From: Patescibacteria group bacterium | Lineage (GTDB): Bacteria > Patescibacteria > Microgenomatia > UBA12405 | DNA: 15,810 nucleotides | Assembly (NCBI GenBank): GCA_023380755.1 | Contig: JAMCSD010000006.1 | Coordinates: forward strand, 1-15,810 | Direction: 5' to 3' | Shown here: in pieces, positions 7,440-13,102 of the stretch | Position numbering within the stretch: position 1 is the stretch's first letter | How the letters are laid out: each line of letters opens with the position of its first letter | Translations under genes and position numbers: made by a program | The notes under the pieces: generated by a model | Told to the model about the DNA's origin: nothing | The model's input: only the letters and a program-made list of their open reading frames with translations | Database searches by the model: none

Positions 7440-7967
7440 ATGCGCTTTGTTTACGTGGTTGTTTTCTTGCGCTTGATCTTTGCTCCCGTTATTTTTGTTT
7501 CCTTTGAAATTGCTGTTTTTGCCACCTTTATTCTTGACTGGATCGATGGTGAAATTTTTAAACGGGCTGGCCTCAAACGTTCCGTTTACAGTCTTTGGGA
7601 TAAAGTACTTGATTATTATTGGTACATTTTCATTATCATCTTTTTATATAACCACCACAGTCCTAATTTTTTAATTTTTTTCTATCTCTTTTTTCTTCGC
7701 TCTTTTGGTCAGTTCTTTTTCTTTATCACTCGTTCCGAATTTTTTCTTTTCCTCTTTCCCAATATCTTTGAAATTCTTTTTTATTGTTATCTCTTCACCA
7801 TTCCTTTCCCACAATTTATTACCCTGATTAATTCTTCCCGAATTTTTATTCTTCTCGGAATCATCACTCCCTTGACCTTCCTGCGCGAGTATCTTATCCA
7901 TATTAAAAGAATCAACCTTAGTTGGATAATTTTTGGTAAAACCACTCACTGGATAGCTGAAGATTAA
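7440..7967 (+). CDS. Divergent CDP-alcohol phosphatidyltransferase-like membrane protein
   Basis: A strongly hydrophobic, Phe-rich protein of 175 residues with about five or six membrane helices. The family motif is D-x2-D-G-x2-A-R-x8-G-x3-D-x3-D; here I read DWIDGEIFKR at residues 33-42, then D54 and D58, with exactly this spacing. All four metal-binding Asp residues are present, while A-R is F40-K41 and G is Y50. By family knowledge it would transfer a phosphatidyl or similar group from a CDP-alcohol to a small alcohol in the membrane, as PgsA does, but the substrate is unknown. ATG 7428 is an alternative start; I prefer 7440 because 7428 lies in the -10 palindrome. The stop codon sits in the loop of a small hairpin (7956-7975). 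Confidence 0.62.
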   Translation: MRFVYVVVFLRLIFAPVIFVSFEIAVFATFILDWIDGEIFKRAGLKRSVYSLWDKVLDYYWYIFIIIFLYNHHSPNFLIFFYLFFLRSFGQFFFFITRSEFFLFLFPNIFEILFYCYLFTIPFPQFITLINSSRIFILLGIITPLTFLREYLIHIKRINLSWIIFGKTTHWIAED

Positions 7968-7975
7968 GCTTCAGC
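7956..7975. other. Hairpin across the stop codon of the membrane protein gene
   Basis: A perfect 7-bp stem (7956-7962 with 7969-7975) and a 6-nt loop containing the TAA stop. No T-run follows, so it is not a typical intrinsic terminator. It ends just upstream of the -10 box of the next gene and could be a weak terminator, an operator, or chance. Confidence 0.35.
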
Positions 7976-7979
7976 GTAG

Positions 7980-7985
7980 TACACT
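7980..7985 (+). promoter_or_regulatory. -10 box (TACACT) of the SIMPL gene, leaderless type
   Basis: TACACT is followed by six bases and then the ATG at 7992. There is no Shine-Dalgarno, consistent with transcription starting at or next to the start codon. Confidence 0.4.
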
Positions 7986-7991
7986 AAAAGT

Positions 7992-8777
7992 ATGACTGAA
8001 ACTAACCGTCTTCTCCCCGTCATCCTTGTTTGCGTTACCATCATCGCCTCAATCTTCCTTGCTTCCCGTACCGGCATTTACATTAAATCTGTTGGTGGTG
8101 CTGTCGATTCCTCGGGCAAAGTTTCTAACACTATTTCCGTTACTGGCGACGGCAAGGTTTCGGCCAAGCCCGATATGGCCACCGTTGGCCTCAGTTTCTC
8201 CGAGTTAGCGGCTACTTCCAAAGACGCCCTCGACAAAGTCAATCAAAAAATTTCCCAAACCCGAACCATCCTTAAAAACAACGGTATTCCCGATACCGAT
8301 ATCACCACTTCCGGGCTGAATATTTACCCGGAATATGATTATTCCAACAACGTCCGTCGCCTCACCGGGCAGCGGGCTTCCGAATCTCTCTCGGTTAAGG
8401 TTAAAAAAATTGACGACAAAGCTGCCAAAGCCGCTAAAATTATTGACGAACTTTCCACCATCGATAATGTCCAGTTAAGCGGCATTAGTTTCGATATTGA
8501 GGACAAAACCAAACTCTTTTCTCAGGCCCGGGAACTAGCCTTCAACAAAGCCCAACAAAAAGCCACCGAGTTGGCCAAGCTTTCCGGTGTCTCCTTAGCC
8601 AAACCCGTTTCTATTACCGATACTGTTTATGATGTCACCCCAATGCCCATGTATACCAATTTATCTATGAAAGCCCTTTCTGCCCCCTTGGGTGCTGGCG
8701 CCGCTGATTCCACTGCCATTGCCACCGGCCAGATGGATGTTTCCGTCAATTTGAATATCCTTTGGGGGATCAACTAA
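7992..8777 (+). CDS. SIMPL-domain (DUF541) exported protein
   Basis: A 261-residue protein with a short charged N-terminus, one hydrophobic segment (about residues 8-26) acting as a signal peptide or anchor, and a SIMPL domain from about residue 47 (ISVTGDGKVSAKPDMATVGL, the typical opening) to the end. The repeated Ala/Lys-rich helices and the final strand (MDVSVNLNILWG) fit the family, whose members are found in the periplasm or on the cell surface and have no firmly known molecular function. A TACACT box six bases before the ATG suggests a leaderless mRNA. The stop codon overlaps that of nrdR by 4 nt in tail-to-tail arrangement. It stands alone on its strand. Confidence 0.9.
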   Translation: MTETNRLLPVILVCVTIIASIFLASRTGIYIKSVGGAVDSSGKVSNTISVTGDGKVSAKPDMATVGLSFSELAATSKDALDKVNQKISQTRTILKNNGIPDTDITTSGLNIYPEYDYSNNVRRLTGQRASESLSVKVKKIDDKAAKAAKIIDELSTIDNVQLSGISFDIEDKTKLFSQARELAFNKAQQKATELAKLSGVSLAKPVSITDTVYDVTPMPMYTNLSMKALSAPLGAGAADSTAIATGQMDVSVNLNILWGIN

Positions 8778-9232
8778 ATACCTTTTAGTAACTGGCGGAC
8801 AAACCTTTTTCCCCGGTCACCTTGGAAATAAGCAAAATAGGTCAAAAACAATTCCGGATATTGTCGGCTTAAAATGTCCATCACCAGTTCTCCGATTTTT
8901 TGTGAACTGATTACTTTTTGTCCTTGTCTCAATATTGCCGCCTCCACCTGATCAGTTATTTGTTCAGTTAATTCGGCCATTGCCCCTCGGTCCGCGTGTT
9001 TTCCCTCCCGCGCGGCGTTATAAATTCCCGAATAAAGCTTACACCGTTGATACCGCACCTTTTTCCTTGATTTTTTTACGACCAATAAATTGCTCAAATC
9101 AATCTTTTCTTTGGTCGTAAACACTTGGCCACAATGTAAGCATTTTTTTCTACGCCAAGTCACGAGCCCCTTCTCTGTTGCTCGGGAATTACTGGTTACT
9201 AGTTGCTCACTGCCACAATAAGGACATTGCAT
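8774..9232 (-). CDS. nrdR: Transcriptional repressor NrdR
   Basis: Nucleotide-sensing repressor of ribonucleotide reductase genes. The 152-residue length matches the family. It has an N-terminal zinc ribbon (Cys3, Cys6, Cys31, Cys34), NSRATEKG (canonical DSR.TE.G), WRRKK before the second cysteine pair and FTTKE, followed by an ATP-cone domain from about residue 48 (LLVVKKSRKKVRYQRCKLYSGI). The C-terminus, usually VAYVRFASVYR, is the divergent LFLTYFAYFQGDRG. No ribonucleotide reductase gene is nearby, so its targets lie elsewhere. TATAAT at 9236-9241 on this strand lies only 3 nt before the ATG, closer than in neighbouring genes, so the real promoter may be further upstream. Confidence 0.94.
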   Translation of the reverse strand: MQCPYCGSEQLVTSNSRATEKGLVTWRRKKCLHCGQVFTTKEKIDLSNLLVVKKSRKKVRYQRCKLYSGIYNAAREGKHADRGAMAELTEQITDQVEAAILRQGQKVISSQKIGELVMDILSRQYPELFLTYFAYFQGDRGKRFVRQLLKGI

Positions 9233-9342
9233 AGCATTATATTGACATAAAAAACTCCAAAATACTATTAAATCTCACCAACCCTATTTATTAAATTACA
9301 ATTAATTACCACATCATCGCCTATATCTTCAAACAATCACGT

Positions 9343-9348
9343 TATAAA
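9343..9348 (+). promoter_or_regulatory. -10 box of the following unknown gene, leaderless type
   Basis: TATAAA at 9343-9348 (or the overlapping TAAATT at 9345-9350) ends 5-7 nt before the ATG at 9356, with no Shine-Dalgarno. The 123-nt region between nrdR and this gene shows nothing else that I can name. Confidence 0.4.
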
Positions 9349-9355
9349 TTATCTT

Positions 9356-9937
9356 ATGAACGAAATCTACTCTCCGGCTACGCAGCATCTAATTAAAGCA
9401 GGCCTAAAAAAAGAATCCATCCATCCCCAAACAATCGGTCAAGAGTATGTCCCTCTTTTGGTGAAATATATTAATGAGCACCAACCTAAAGATCGGAGTA
9501 AAGTAATCGCCATCGACAATAATACCGCCATTGCTTCCGAACAGTTTATCCGGATCGAATTTGATTACGATCGGGCTCGTAGTTACCGTTACGGCTATAA
9601 AGCTCCTTTTGAAGTCCGCCATTCTCCCGGCCGGGTTGTCACCCGCGGTCATTCTTGTCTTTACCAACCTTTCTGGGAGTTAAATAGTGACGAAACCCAC
9701 CTTTTACATTGGGGCGTCGATGATGATCTTGCCGCCCTCGCCCAAATTCACATTGGGCCTCCCCTTATTTGTGCTGCTGAAGCCTTACATCTTGTTCATA
9801 CTTTCCAATTCAAACTGCCCGAAGTTCGGCGCCTCTCCCTACCAGTTGAAAATGATTCACCACTTATTTATTACTGTACTGCCACCGAACTCCAAAAGCT
9901 TTGTGCTACTCCGCAAACTCGGCAAACGAAGGGTTAA
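9356..9937 (+). CDS. Unknown soluble protein
   Basis: Not recognised. The protein has 193 residues, no signal peptide and no membrane segment. It has a helical start, a stretch of possible beta strands with several Arg/Tyr/His residues (FDYDRARSYRYGYK, RHSPGRVVTRGH), an acidic DETHLLHWGVDDD and a hydrophobic helix around LICAAEALHLVH. I see no catalytic signature that I can name. The codon use, rich in C-ending codons, matches neighbouring genes, which supports a real native gene. The last 32 nt overlap the 3' end of the convergent aldo/keto reductase gene. Confidence 0.72.
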   Translation: MNEIYSPATQHLIKAGLKKESIHPQTIGQEYVPLLVKYINEHQPKDRSKVIAIDNNTAIASEQFIRIEFDYDRARSYRYGYKAPFEVRHSPGRVVTRGHSCLYQPFWELNSDETHLLHWGVDDDLAALAQIHIGPPLICAAEALHLVHTFQFKLPEVRRLSLPVENDSPLIYYCTATELQKLCATPQTRQTKG

Positions 9938-10721
9938 TCATCCGCCTCTCCTGGGGAATATCCTCCATTAATTGTAAGTCCGCTGTTTCCAAGTCAAAAT
10001 CCAGCGACTTAAAATTTTCCAAAATATGATCTGGGTCTTTGGAGCGGGGGATGGCGATAATATTTTTTTGTCTGAGCCACGCTAAAATAATTTCCGATTC
10101 ACTTCGGCTATATTTTTTTGCTAACGTCTGAACTTTCGGCAATTTAAGGTCTTGCCCTTGGCCAACAGGGGAGTACGCTGTCAGACTTATATGGTGCCGG
10201 TCGCAATAACTTTCTAATTCATTTTGGTTAAAGCTCGGGTGTAATTCCACCTGATTATTACTTATCTCAATTCCCGTTTTCATCGCTTCTTCCAGGTGTC
10301 GAATCGTAAAGTTTGATACCCCAATCGCTTTAATTAAGCCATCTTCTTTAAGTTTCCCCATTGCCTCCAAGGTTTCACCTATCGGTATTTCTCGATTTGG
10401 CCAGTGGATCAAATATAAATCAATATAAGGCATTTGTAACTCCTCTAAAGCTTCTTCGCAGGCCGCCACCACATCCCGTGCCTTCAGGTCGTCTCTCCAG
10501 ATTTTACTGGTCACAAACAACTCTTCACGTTTCAACCCACTTCGCTTTAAAACTTCCCCTAATACCTCGTGGTTATCGTATGCTGCCGCCGTGTCAAAAT
10601 GCCGATAACCGACCGATAATGCCACTTCTAGCGGTTTTCGTGCTGCTTCGCCGGCCAACTGCCAGGTGCCAAATCCCAATATGGGGATCGATGCCTGTTC
10701 ATTCAAATAAATCCGTTTCAT
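9906..10721 (-). CDS. Aldo/keto reductase
   Basis: NADPH-dependent oxidoreductase of the AKR superfamily, similar to 2,5-diketogluconate reductases (AKR5 type). It is a TIM barrel of about 271 residues. Counted from the upstream ATG at 10724, the catalytic tetrad is Asp44 and Tyr49 (HFDTAAAY), Lys74 (TSKIW) and His107 (LIHWP). GVSNF and the C-terminal IPRSKDPDHILEN provide cofactor binding through Ser, Lys and Arg. Two adjacent ATG codons are possible; I prefer 10721 because TATAAT (10728-10733) then lies 6 nt upstream, the spacing seen at other leaderless-type starts here. The substrate cannot be told from the sequence. The 3' end overlaps the convergent unknown gene. Confidence 0.95.
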   Translation of the reverse strand: MKRIYLNEQASIPILGFGTWQLAGEAARKPLEVALSVGYRHFDTAAAYDNHEVLGEVLKRSGLKREELFVTSKIWRDDLKARDVVAACEEALEELQMPYIDLYLIHWPNREIPIGETLEAMGKLKEDGLIKAIGVSNFTIRHLEEAMKTGIEISNNQVELHPSFNQNELESYCDRHHISLTAYSPVGQGQDLKLPKVQTLAKKYSRSESEIILAWLRQKNIIAIPRSKDPDHILENFKSLDFDLETADLQLMEDIPQERRMINPSFAEFAE

Positions 10722-10727
10722 CATTTC

Positions 10728-10733
10728 ATTATA
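10728..10733 (-). promoter_or_regulatory. -10 box (TATAAT) of the aldo/keto reductase gene
   Basis: A perfect TATAAT on the minus strand, 6 nt before the second ATG and 3 nt before the first. This fits leaderless initiation at the second ATG. Confidence 0.5.
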
Positions 10734-10799
10734 AAGAAACTATTACCAAAATAGAAGGAGAACCATCAAAAATAAAACCCTTAATCATAACTTATTTGG

Positions 10800-10850
10800 T
10801 ATAATCTCACGTAAACCAGTGGGAGTCCCGCAGCGGCGGGATTAGGCAAC
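10800..10850 (+). repeat. Left copy of promoter plus tRNA-Tyr 5' half, with altered D-arm
   Basis: TATAAT at 10800-10805 is followed at the same 16-nt distance as in the real tRNA gene by CCAGTGGGAG and, further on, TTAGGCAACA. The same elements in the same order begin the tRNA-Tyr gene at 11110. In place of the D-arm there is a strong hairpin, TCCCGC(AGCG)GCGGGA, at 10826-10841. No 3' half follows; the GIY-YIG start codon comes 3 nt after the repeat. It is not a tRNA gene, but it forms the promoter and 5' leader of the GIY-YIG gene. Confidence 0.7.
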
Positions 10851-10853
10851 AAT

Positions 10854-11114
10854 ATGTACTATGTCTATATACTCAAGAGCTTGAAAGATGGTAATTTATA
10901 TACAGGATTTACTTCTAATTTGGAACTTAGATTTAAAAGACATTGTAATGGATTAGTTTATTCTACTAAAAATCGACGACCGTTAAGGTTAATCTACTAT
11001 GAAGCATTTTTGTCAGTTACTGATGCACGAAGGGAAGAGAATTATCTAAAATCTGGAGGTAATGCGAAAAGCATGCTTAAAGAAAAAATCGTAAACAGTT
11101 TAAATTTGTTATAA
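10854..11114 (+). CDS. Small GIY-YIG nuclease-domain protein
   Basis: An 86-residue stand-alone GIY-YIG domain of the UPF0213/YhbQ-like type. The motif halves are YVYILKS (residues 3-9) and LYTGFTSNLELR (about 16-27), followed by the family's KRHCNG, RPLRLIYYEAF and the Glu-containing ARREENYLKSG. Members of this superfamily are metal-dependent nucleases; the role of the stand-alone small ones is not established. Its codon use is more AT-rich and uses fewer C-ending codons than neighbouring genes, suggesting transfer. It lies between two copies of a promoter plus the 5' half of tRNA-Tyr, and its stop codon overlaps the -10 box of the real tRNA gene. Unlike most genes here it has a leader, about 43 nt long from the -10 box, which folds into a GC-rich hairpin. 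Confidence 0.92.
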   Translation: MYYVYILKSLKDGNLYTGFTSNLELRFKRHCNGLVYSTKNRRPLRLIYYEAFLSVTDARREENYLKSGGNAKSMLKEKIVNSLNLL

Positions 11115-11115
11115 T
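11110..11115 (+). promoter_or_regulatory. -10 box (TATAAT) of tRNA-Tyr
   Basis: A perfect TATAAT 10 nt before the mature tRNA 5' end. It overlaps the TAA stop codon of the GIY-YIG gene. No clear -35 element. Confidence 0.6.
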
Positions 11116-11125
11116 TCTGCGTAAC

Positions 11126-11197
11126 CCAGCGGGAGCCGGACGGTTAGGCAACAGTCTGTAAAACTGTCTAAAGTTGGTTCAACTCCAACCCGCTGGA
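11126..11197 (+). tRNA. tRNA-Tyr (anticodon GTA), archaeal-type
   Basis: Seventy-two nucleotides fold as a cloverleaf: acceptor 11126-11132 with 11190-11196 (7 bp, first pair C1-G72); a 3-bp D-stem (11135-11137 with 11147-11149); anticodon stem 11151-11155 with 11163-11167 (5 bp) and loop CTGTAAA with GTA at 11158-11160; a 5-nt variable loop; T-stem 11173-11177 with 11185-11189 (5 bp) and loop TTCAACT; discriminator A. The 3' CCA is not encoded. Normal bacterial tRNA-Tyr has G1-C72 and a long variable arm; C1-G72, A73 and a short variable loop are the archaeal and eukaryotic identity features. Position 8 is G where U is nearly universal. A matching archaeal-type TyrRS is expected elsewhere in the genome. 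Confidence 0.95.
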
Positions 11198-11222
11198 CTT
11201 CCTTTCTCTCCTTCTCCAGTGT

Positions 11223-11228
11223 TATAAT
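11223..11228 (+). promoter_or_regulatory. -10 box (TATAAT) of the unknown gene after tRNA-Tyr
   Basis: A perfect TATAAT followed by five bases and the ATG at 11234, with no room for a Shine-Dalgarno: a clear leaderless-type start. The 11198-11222 stretch after the tRNA is pyrimidine-rich and may help end tRNA transcription. Confidence 0.55.
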
Positions 11229-11233
11229 TACCC

Positions 11234-11725
11234 ATGTCTACCAATGATATTGAACAGGGTCTCACCCATGGTTTGTTAGCCGGCTACGGTGGTCAAACTG
11301 AATCCGCCAAAATCACTCGTGGCTCTTTTCCTCTGCGTTCCAGCCACTTGGAAGAATCAGGCTTGACCTATCACGATGAATGGCTTCGCGCCCGCACTGG
11401 CGGCGGCCAGGAAATTGTTCGGGTTGGGGAGCAGGGTTACACTCGTTTATATGCTGGCGGCGTTCTTCCTGAAGAAGAATTATCAAAACTCAGCCTCGAT
11501 GAAAAAGCAGTCATCAGCCAACTAAAAGCATTTATCATTGATCTTGGGTCGCAAACCCGTCTTTTTCAGGATTGCCATCCCGACGCTCGGGCCGACTGGC
11601 GCTATGATTACCATGTTCACGAAACTGATCCCCATCTGCCGGTCACCATTGCCAAAGAAACCATTTCTTTCCGCGGCCAGGTTGTTTTTGTCCACGATTT
11701 CCTGCTTTGTCCCGTCACCTGGTAG
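11234..11725 (+). CDS. Unknown protein, weakly DUF5680-like
   Basis: The protein has 163 residues, no signal peptide and no membrane helix. I do not recognise it firmly. The order of elements (GLLAGYGG near the start, LTYHDEWLRARTGGGQEIVRVG and YTRLYAGG in the middle, a second strand block WRYDYHV...ISFRGQVVFVHDF at the end) resembles my memory of DUF5680 proteins, small two-layer beta proteins of unknown function, but this is low confidence. It has its own leaderless-type promoter. The stop is 8 nt before the recF start, so the two are probably co-transcribed; codon use matches the neighbours. Confidence 0.75.
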   Translation: MSTNDIEQGLTHGLLAGYGGQTESAKITRGSFPLRSSHLEESGLTYHDEWLRARTGGGQEIVRVGEQGYTRLYAGGVLPEEELSKLSLDEKAVISQLKAFIIDLGSQTRLFQDCHPDARADWRYDYHVHETDPHLPVTIAKETISFRGQVVFVHDFLLCPVTW

Positions 11726-11733
11726 ACTACTGT

Positions 11734-12813
11734 ATGTATCTTTCTTCCCTAAATTTGGAAAACTTTCGCTCTTATACCCACCAAAGCTTTTCCTTTGATA
11801 AAGGATTCAATCTAATTATTGGCAATAATGGTACCGGAAAAACTAATATCTTGGAAGCTATCTATTTATTATCTACCGGTAAGAGCTTTCGGGCCGCTAA
11901 ACTTTCCCAGGTAGTTAAGTGGGGCAGTAACTACGCTTCCGTTGTTGGCACTCTTAATAGAAATAGTGAGCTGGTCGAACTAGAAACTCAAATCATTGCC
12001 GATGCCAATCTCCCCGTTAAATCTGCCCAAAAGCGTTTTTTAATTAACAAAAATCTTAAGACTCGAAAAAATTTCCTCGGTGTCCTCAAGTCCGTCGTTT
12101 TTCAGCCCGACGACATTCGCTTAGTTACCGGCTCTCCCAGCCGCCGCCGCCAAAGCCTCGATGCAGTTTTTACCCAATCCGAATGGCGTTACGCCCAAGC
12201 CCTGGCTCAATACAACAAAGCTCTCAAACACCGCAATGAACTGCTTGATTTGGTCCGGATCGGCAAAAGCCAAAAAGCCGAGCTTTTTTACTGGGACCAA
12301 TCCTTAATTAAAAATGCCGAAATTATTAGAACCTACCGCCAACAGTTTATTAATCATGTCAACCAATTTTGGGCTGCCTCCACTCATCCCGAGATTCAAA
12401 AGCTTTTTCTTGAGTACCACCAGTCAGTCATTACTGCCGACAAACTTACCCGAAACTATCCTTCCGATCTGGATCGTGGTTACACCAGTTGCGGCCCCCA
12501 TCTTGACGATTTCCATTTTATGAGCCACATATTTACCACCACTCCCGATAAGTCCCTGTCTGCTTGGGGCAGTCGCGGCCAGCAGCGCTTGGCCGTTTTG
12601 GGTATTAAGCTGGCTGAAATCGACTTTATTGAAACCCGGACCAAAGAAAAACCTATTCTCTTGCTTGACGATATCTTTTCCGAGCTCGACACCAGCCACC
12701 AGGAATTAGTGGTTAATATCTGCCGTCTTTACCAATCCATTATTACTTCGGCCGACAGCGAAGTTCCTAACTTACCCCAAATTACCAAAATCATCTCTTT
12801 GAAAACTGCCTAA
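11734..12813 (+). CDS. recF: DNA replication/repair protein RecF
   Basis: SMC-like ATPase that helps load RecA at single-strand gaps together with RecO and RecR. The start at ATG 11734 gives MYLSSLNLENFRSY, the classical RecF start (an upstream TTG frame is open but does not fit). Walker A is GNNGTGKT (residues 30-37), the ABC signature region is WGSRGQQRLAVL, and Walker B is ILLLDDIFSELD near the C-terminus. It has 359 residues, normal for the family. In many bacteria recF is beside dnaA, dnaN and gyrB; here it is downstream of an unknown gene and upstream of the 16S rRNA gene. The preceding stop is 8 nt upstream, which suggests a shared transcript. Confidence 0.97.
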   Translation: MYLSSLNLENFRSYTHQSFSFDKGFNLIIGNNGTGKTNILEAIYLLSTGKSFRAAKLSQVVKWGSNYASVVGTLNRNSELVELETQIIADANLPVKSAQKRFLINKNLKTRKNFLGVLKSVVFQPDDIRLVTGSPSRRRQSLDAVFTQSEWRYAQALAQYNKALKHRNELLDLVRIGKSQKAELFYWDQSLIKNAEIIRTYRQQFINHVNQFWAASTHPEIQKLFLEYHQSVITADKLTRNYPSDLDRGYTSCGPHLDDFHFMSHIFTTTPDKSLSAWGSRGQQRLAVLGIKLAEIDFIETRTKEKPILLLDDIFSELDTSHQELVVNICRLYQSIITSADSEVPNLPQITKIISLKTA

Positions 12814-12911
12814 TGATCGGACAAACATCTCAAAACACTGATTTAATTTTGGCCACATTTTCTCACTCTTTCCGAAATAATTTGCCTAGTGCAATTAGGA
12901 AAAAGGTGTAT

Positions 12912-12917
12912 TATAAT
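12912..12917 (+). promoter_or_regulatory. -10 box (TATAAT) of the 16S rRNA gene
   Basis: A perfect TATAAT in an AT-rich stretch about 190 nt before the mature 16S 5' end. I see no convincing -35 element; TTGCCT at 12882-12887 is too far away. Confidence 0.55.
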
Positions 12918-12925
12918 TACTTCAC

Positions 12926-12986
12926 TTGAAGCTAAGTCAGCTTCAACTAAAGCCCGTCCGAAAGCTTTAGCTTAAGGAGGGTTTTT
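12926..12986 (+). promoter_or_regulatory. Leader hairpins with a possible attenuator
   Basis: Close to the predicted transcription start are an 8-bp hairpin (12926-12933 with 12939-12946) and then two overlapping alternatives: CTAAAGC/GCTTTAG (12947-12953 with 12964-12970), or a 6-bp stem with one bulge (12953-12959 with 12976-12981) followed by TTTTT (12982-12986). The second looks like a weak intrinsic terminator and shares C12953 and the 12964-12970 loop region with the first. Confidence 0.35.
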
Positions 12987-12989
12987 CTT

Positions 12990-13000
12990 TGTTCTTTTAA
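12990..13000 (+). promoter_or_regulatory. boxA-like antitermination element
   Basis: TGTTCTTTTAA closely matches the rRNA leader boxA (E. coli TGCTCTTTAACA), which is bound as RNA by NusB and NusE/S10 to prevent premature termination. The position in a 16S leader, directly after a terminator-like hairpin, fits this role. Confidence 0.5.
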
Positions 13001-13028
13001 AGTTAATGTGCGTTTCACAAATCGGGCC

Positions 13029-13044
13029 AGTTCGTATCAGAAGG
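13029..13044 (+). other. 5' arm of the 16S rRNA processing stem
   Basis: Bases 13029-13041 are exactly complementary to 14761-14773 (13 bp); the helix can extend with three or more pairs on the inner side after one bulged T. It would loop out the whole 16S rRNA, as in the RNase III processing stalks of other bacteria. Confidence 0.8.
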
Positions 13045-13102
13045 GATTTCTAAATTGAAATTTTTTCTGATTTCTTGTAAATCAGACCCCTTCGGGGGAT
13101 TG

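Larger units (their letters stand above)
12814..13102 (+). other. Gene-free 16S rRNA promoter and leader region
   Basis: No coding potential. The first 90 nt after recF hold nothing I can name. The rest contains the rRNA promoter, two alternative leader hairpins, a T-run, a boxA-like element, one arm of the 16S processing stem, an 8-bp hairpin (13066-13073 with 13079-13086) and a CCCC-TTCG-GGGG tetraloop hairpin (13087-13098) just before the mature 5' end. Confidence 0.7.

Noticed and set aside
10811..10860. A second tRNA-Tyr gene
   Set aside because: Only the 5' half matches. There is no anticodon arm, T-arm or matching 3' acceptor strand before or within the GIY-YIG gene.
10800..11197. Intron within tRNA-Tyr containing the GIY-YIG gene
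   Set aside because: The right copy is a complete, uninterrupted tRNA including its own 5' half and promoter, so nothing needs to be spliced.
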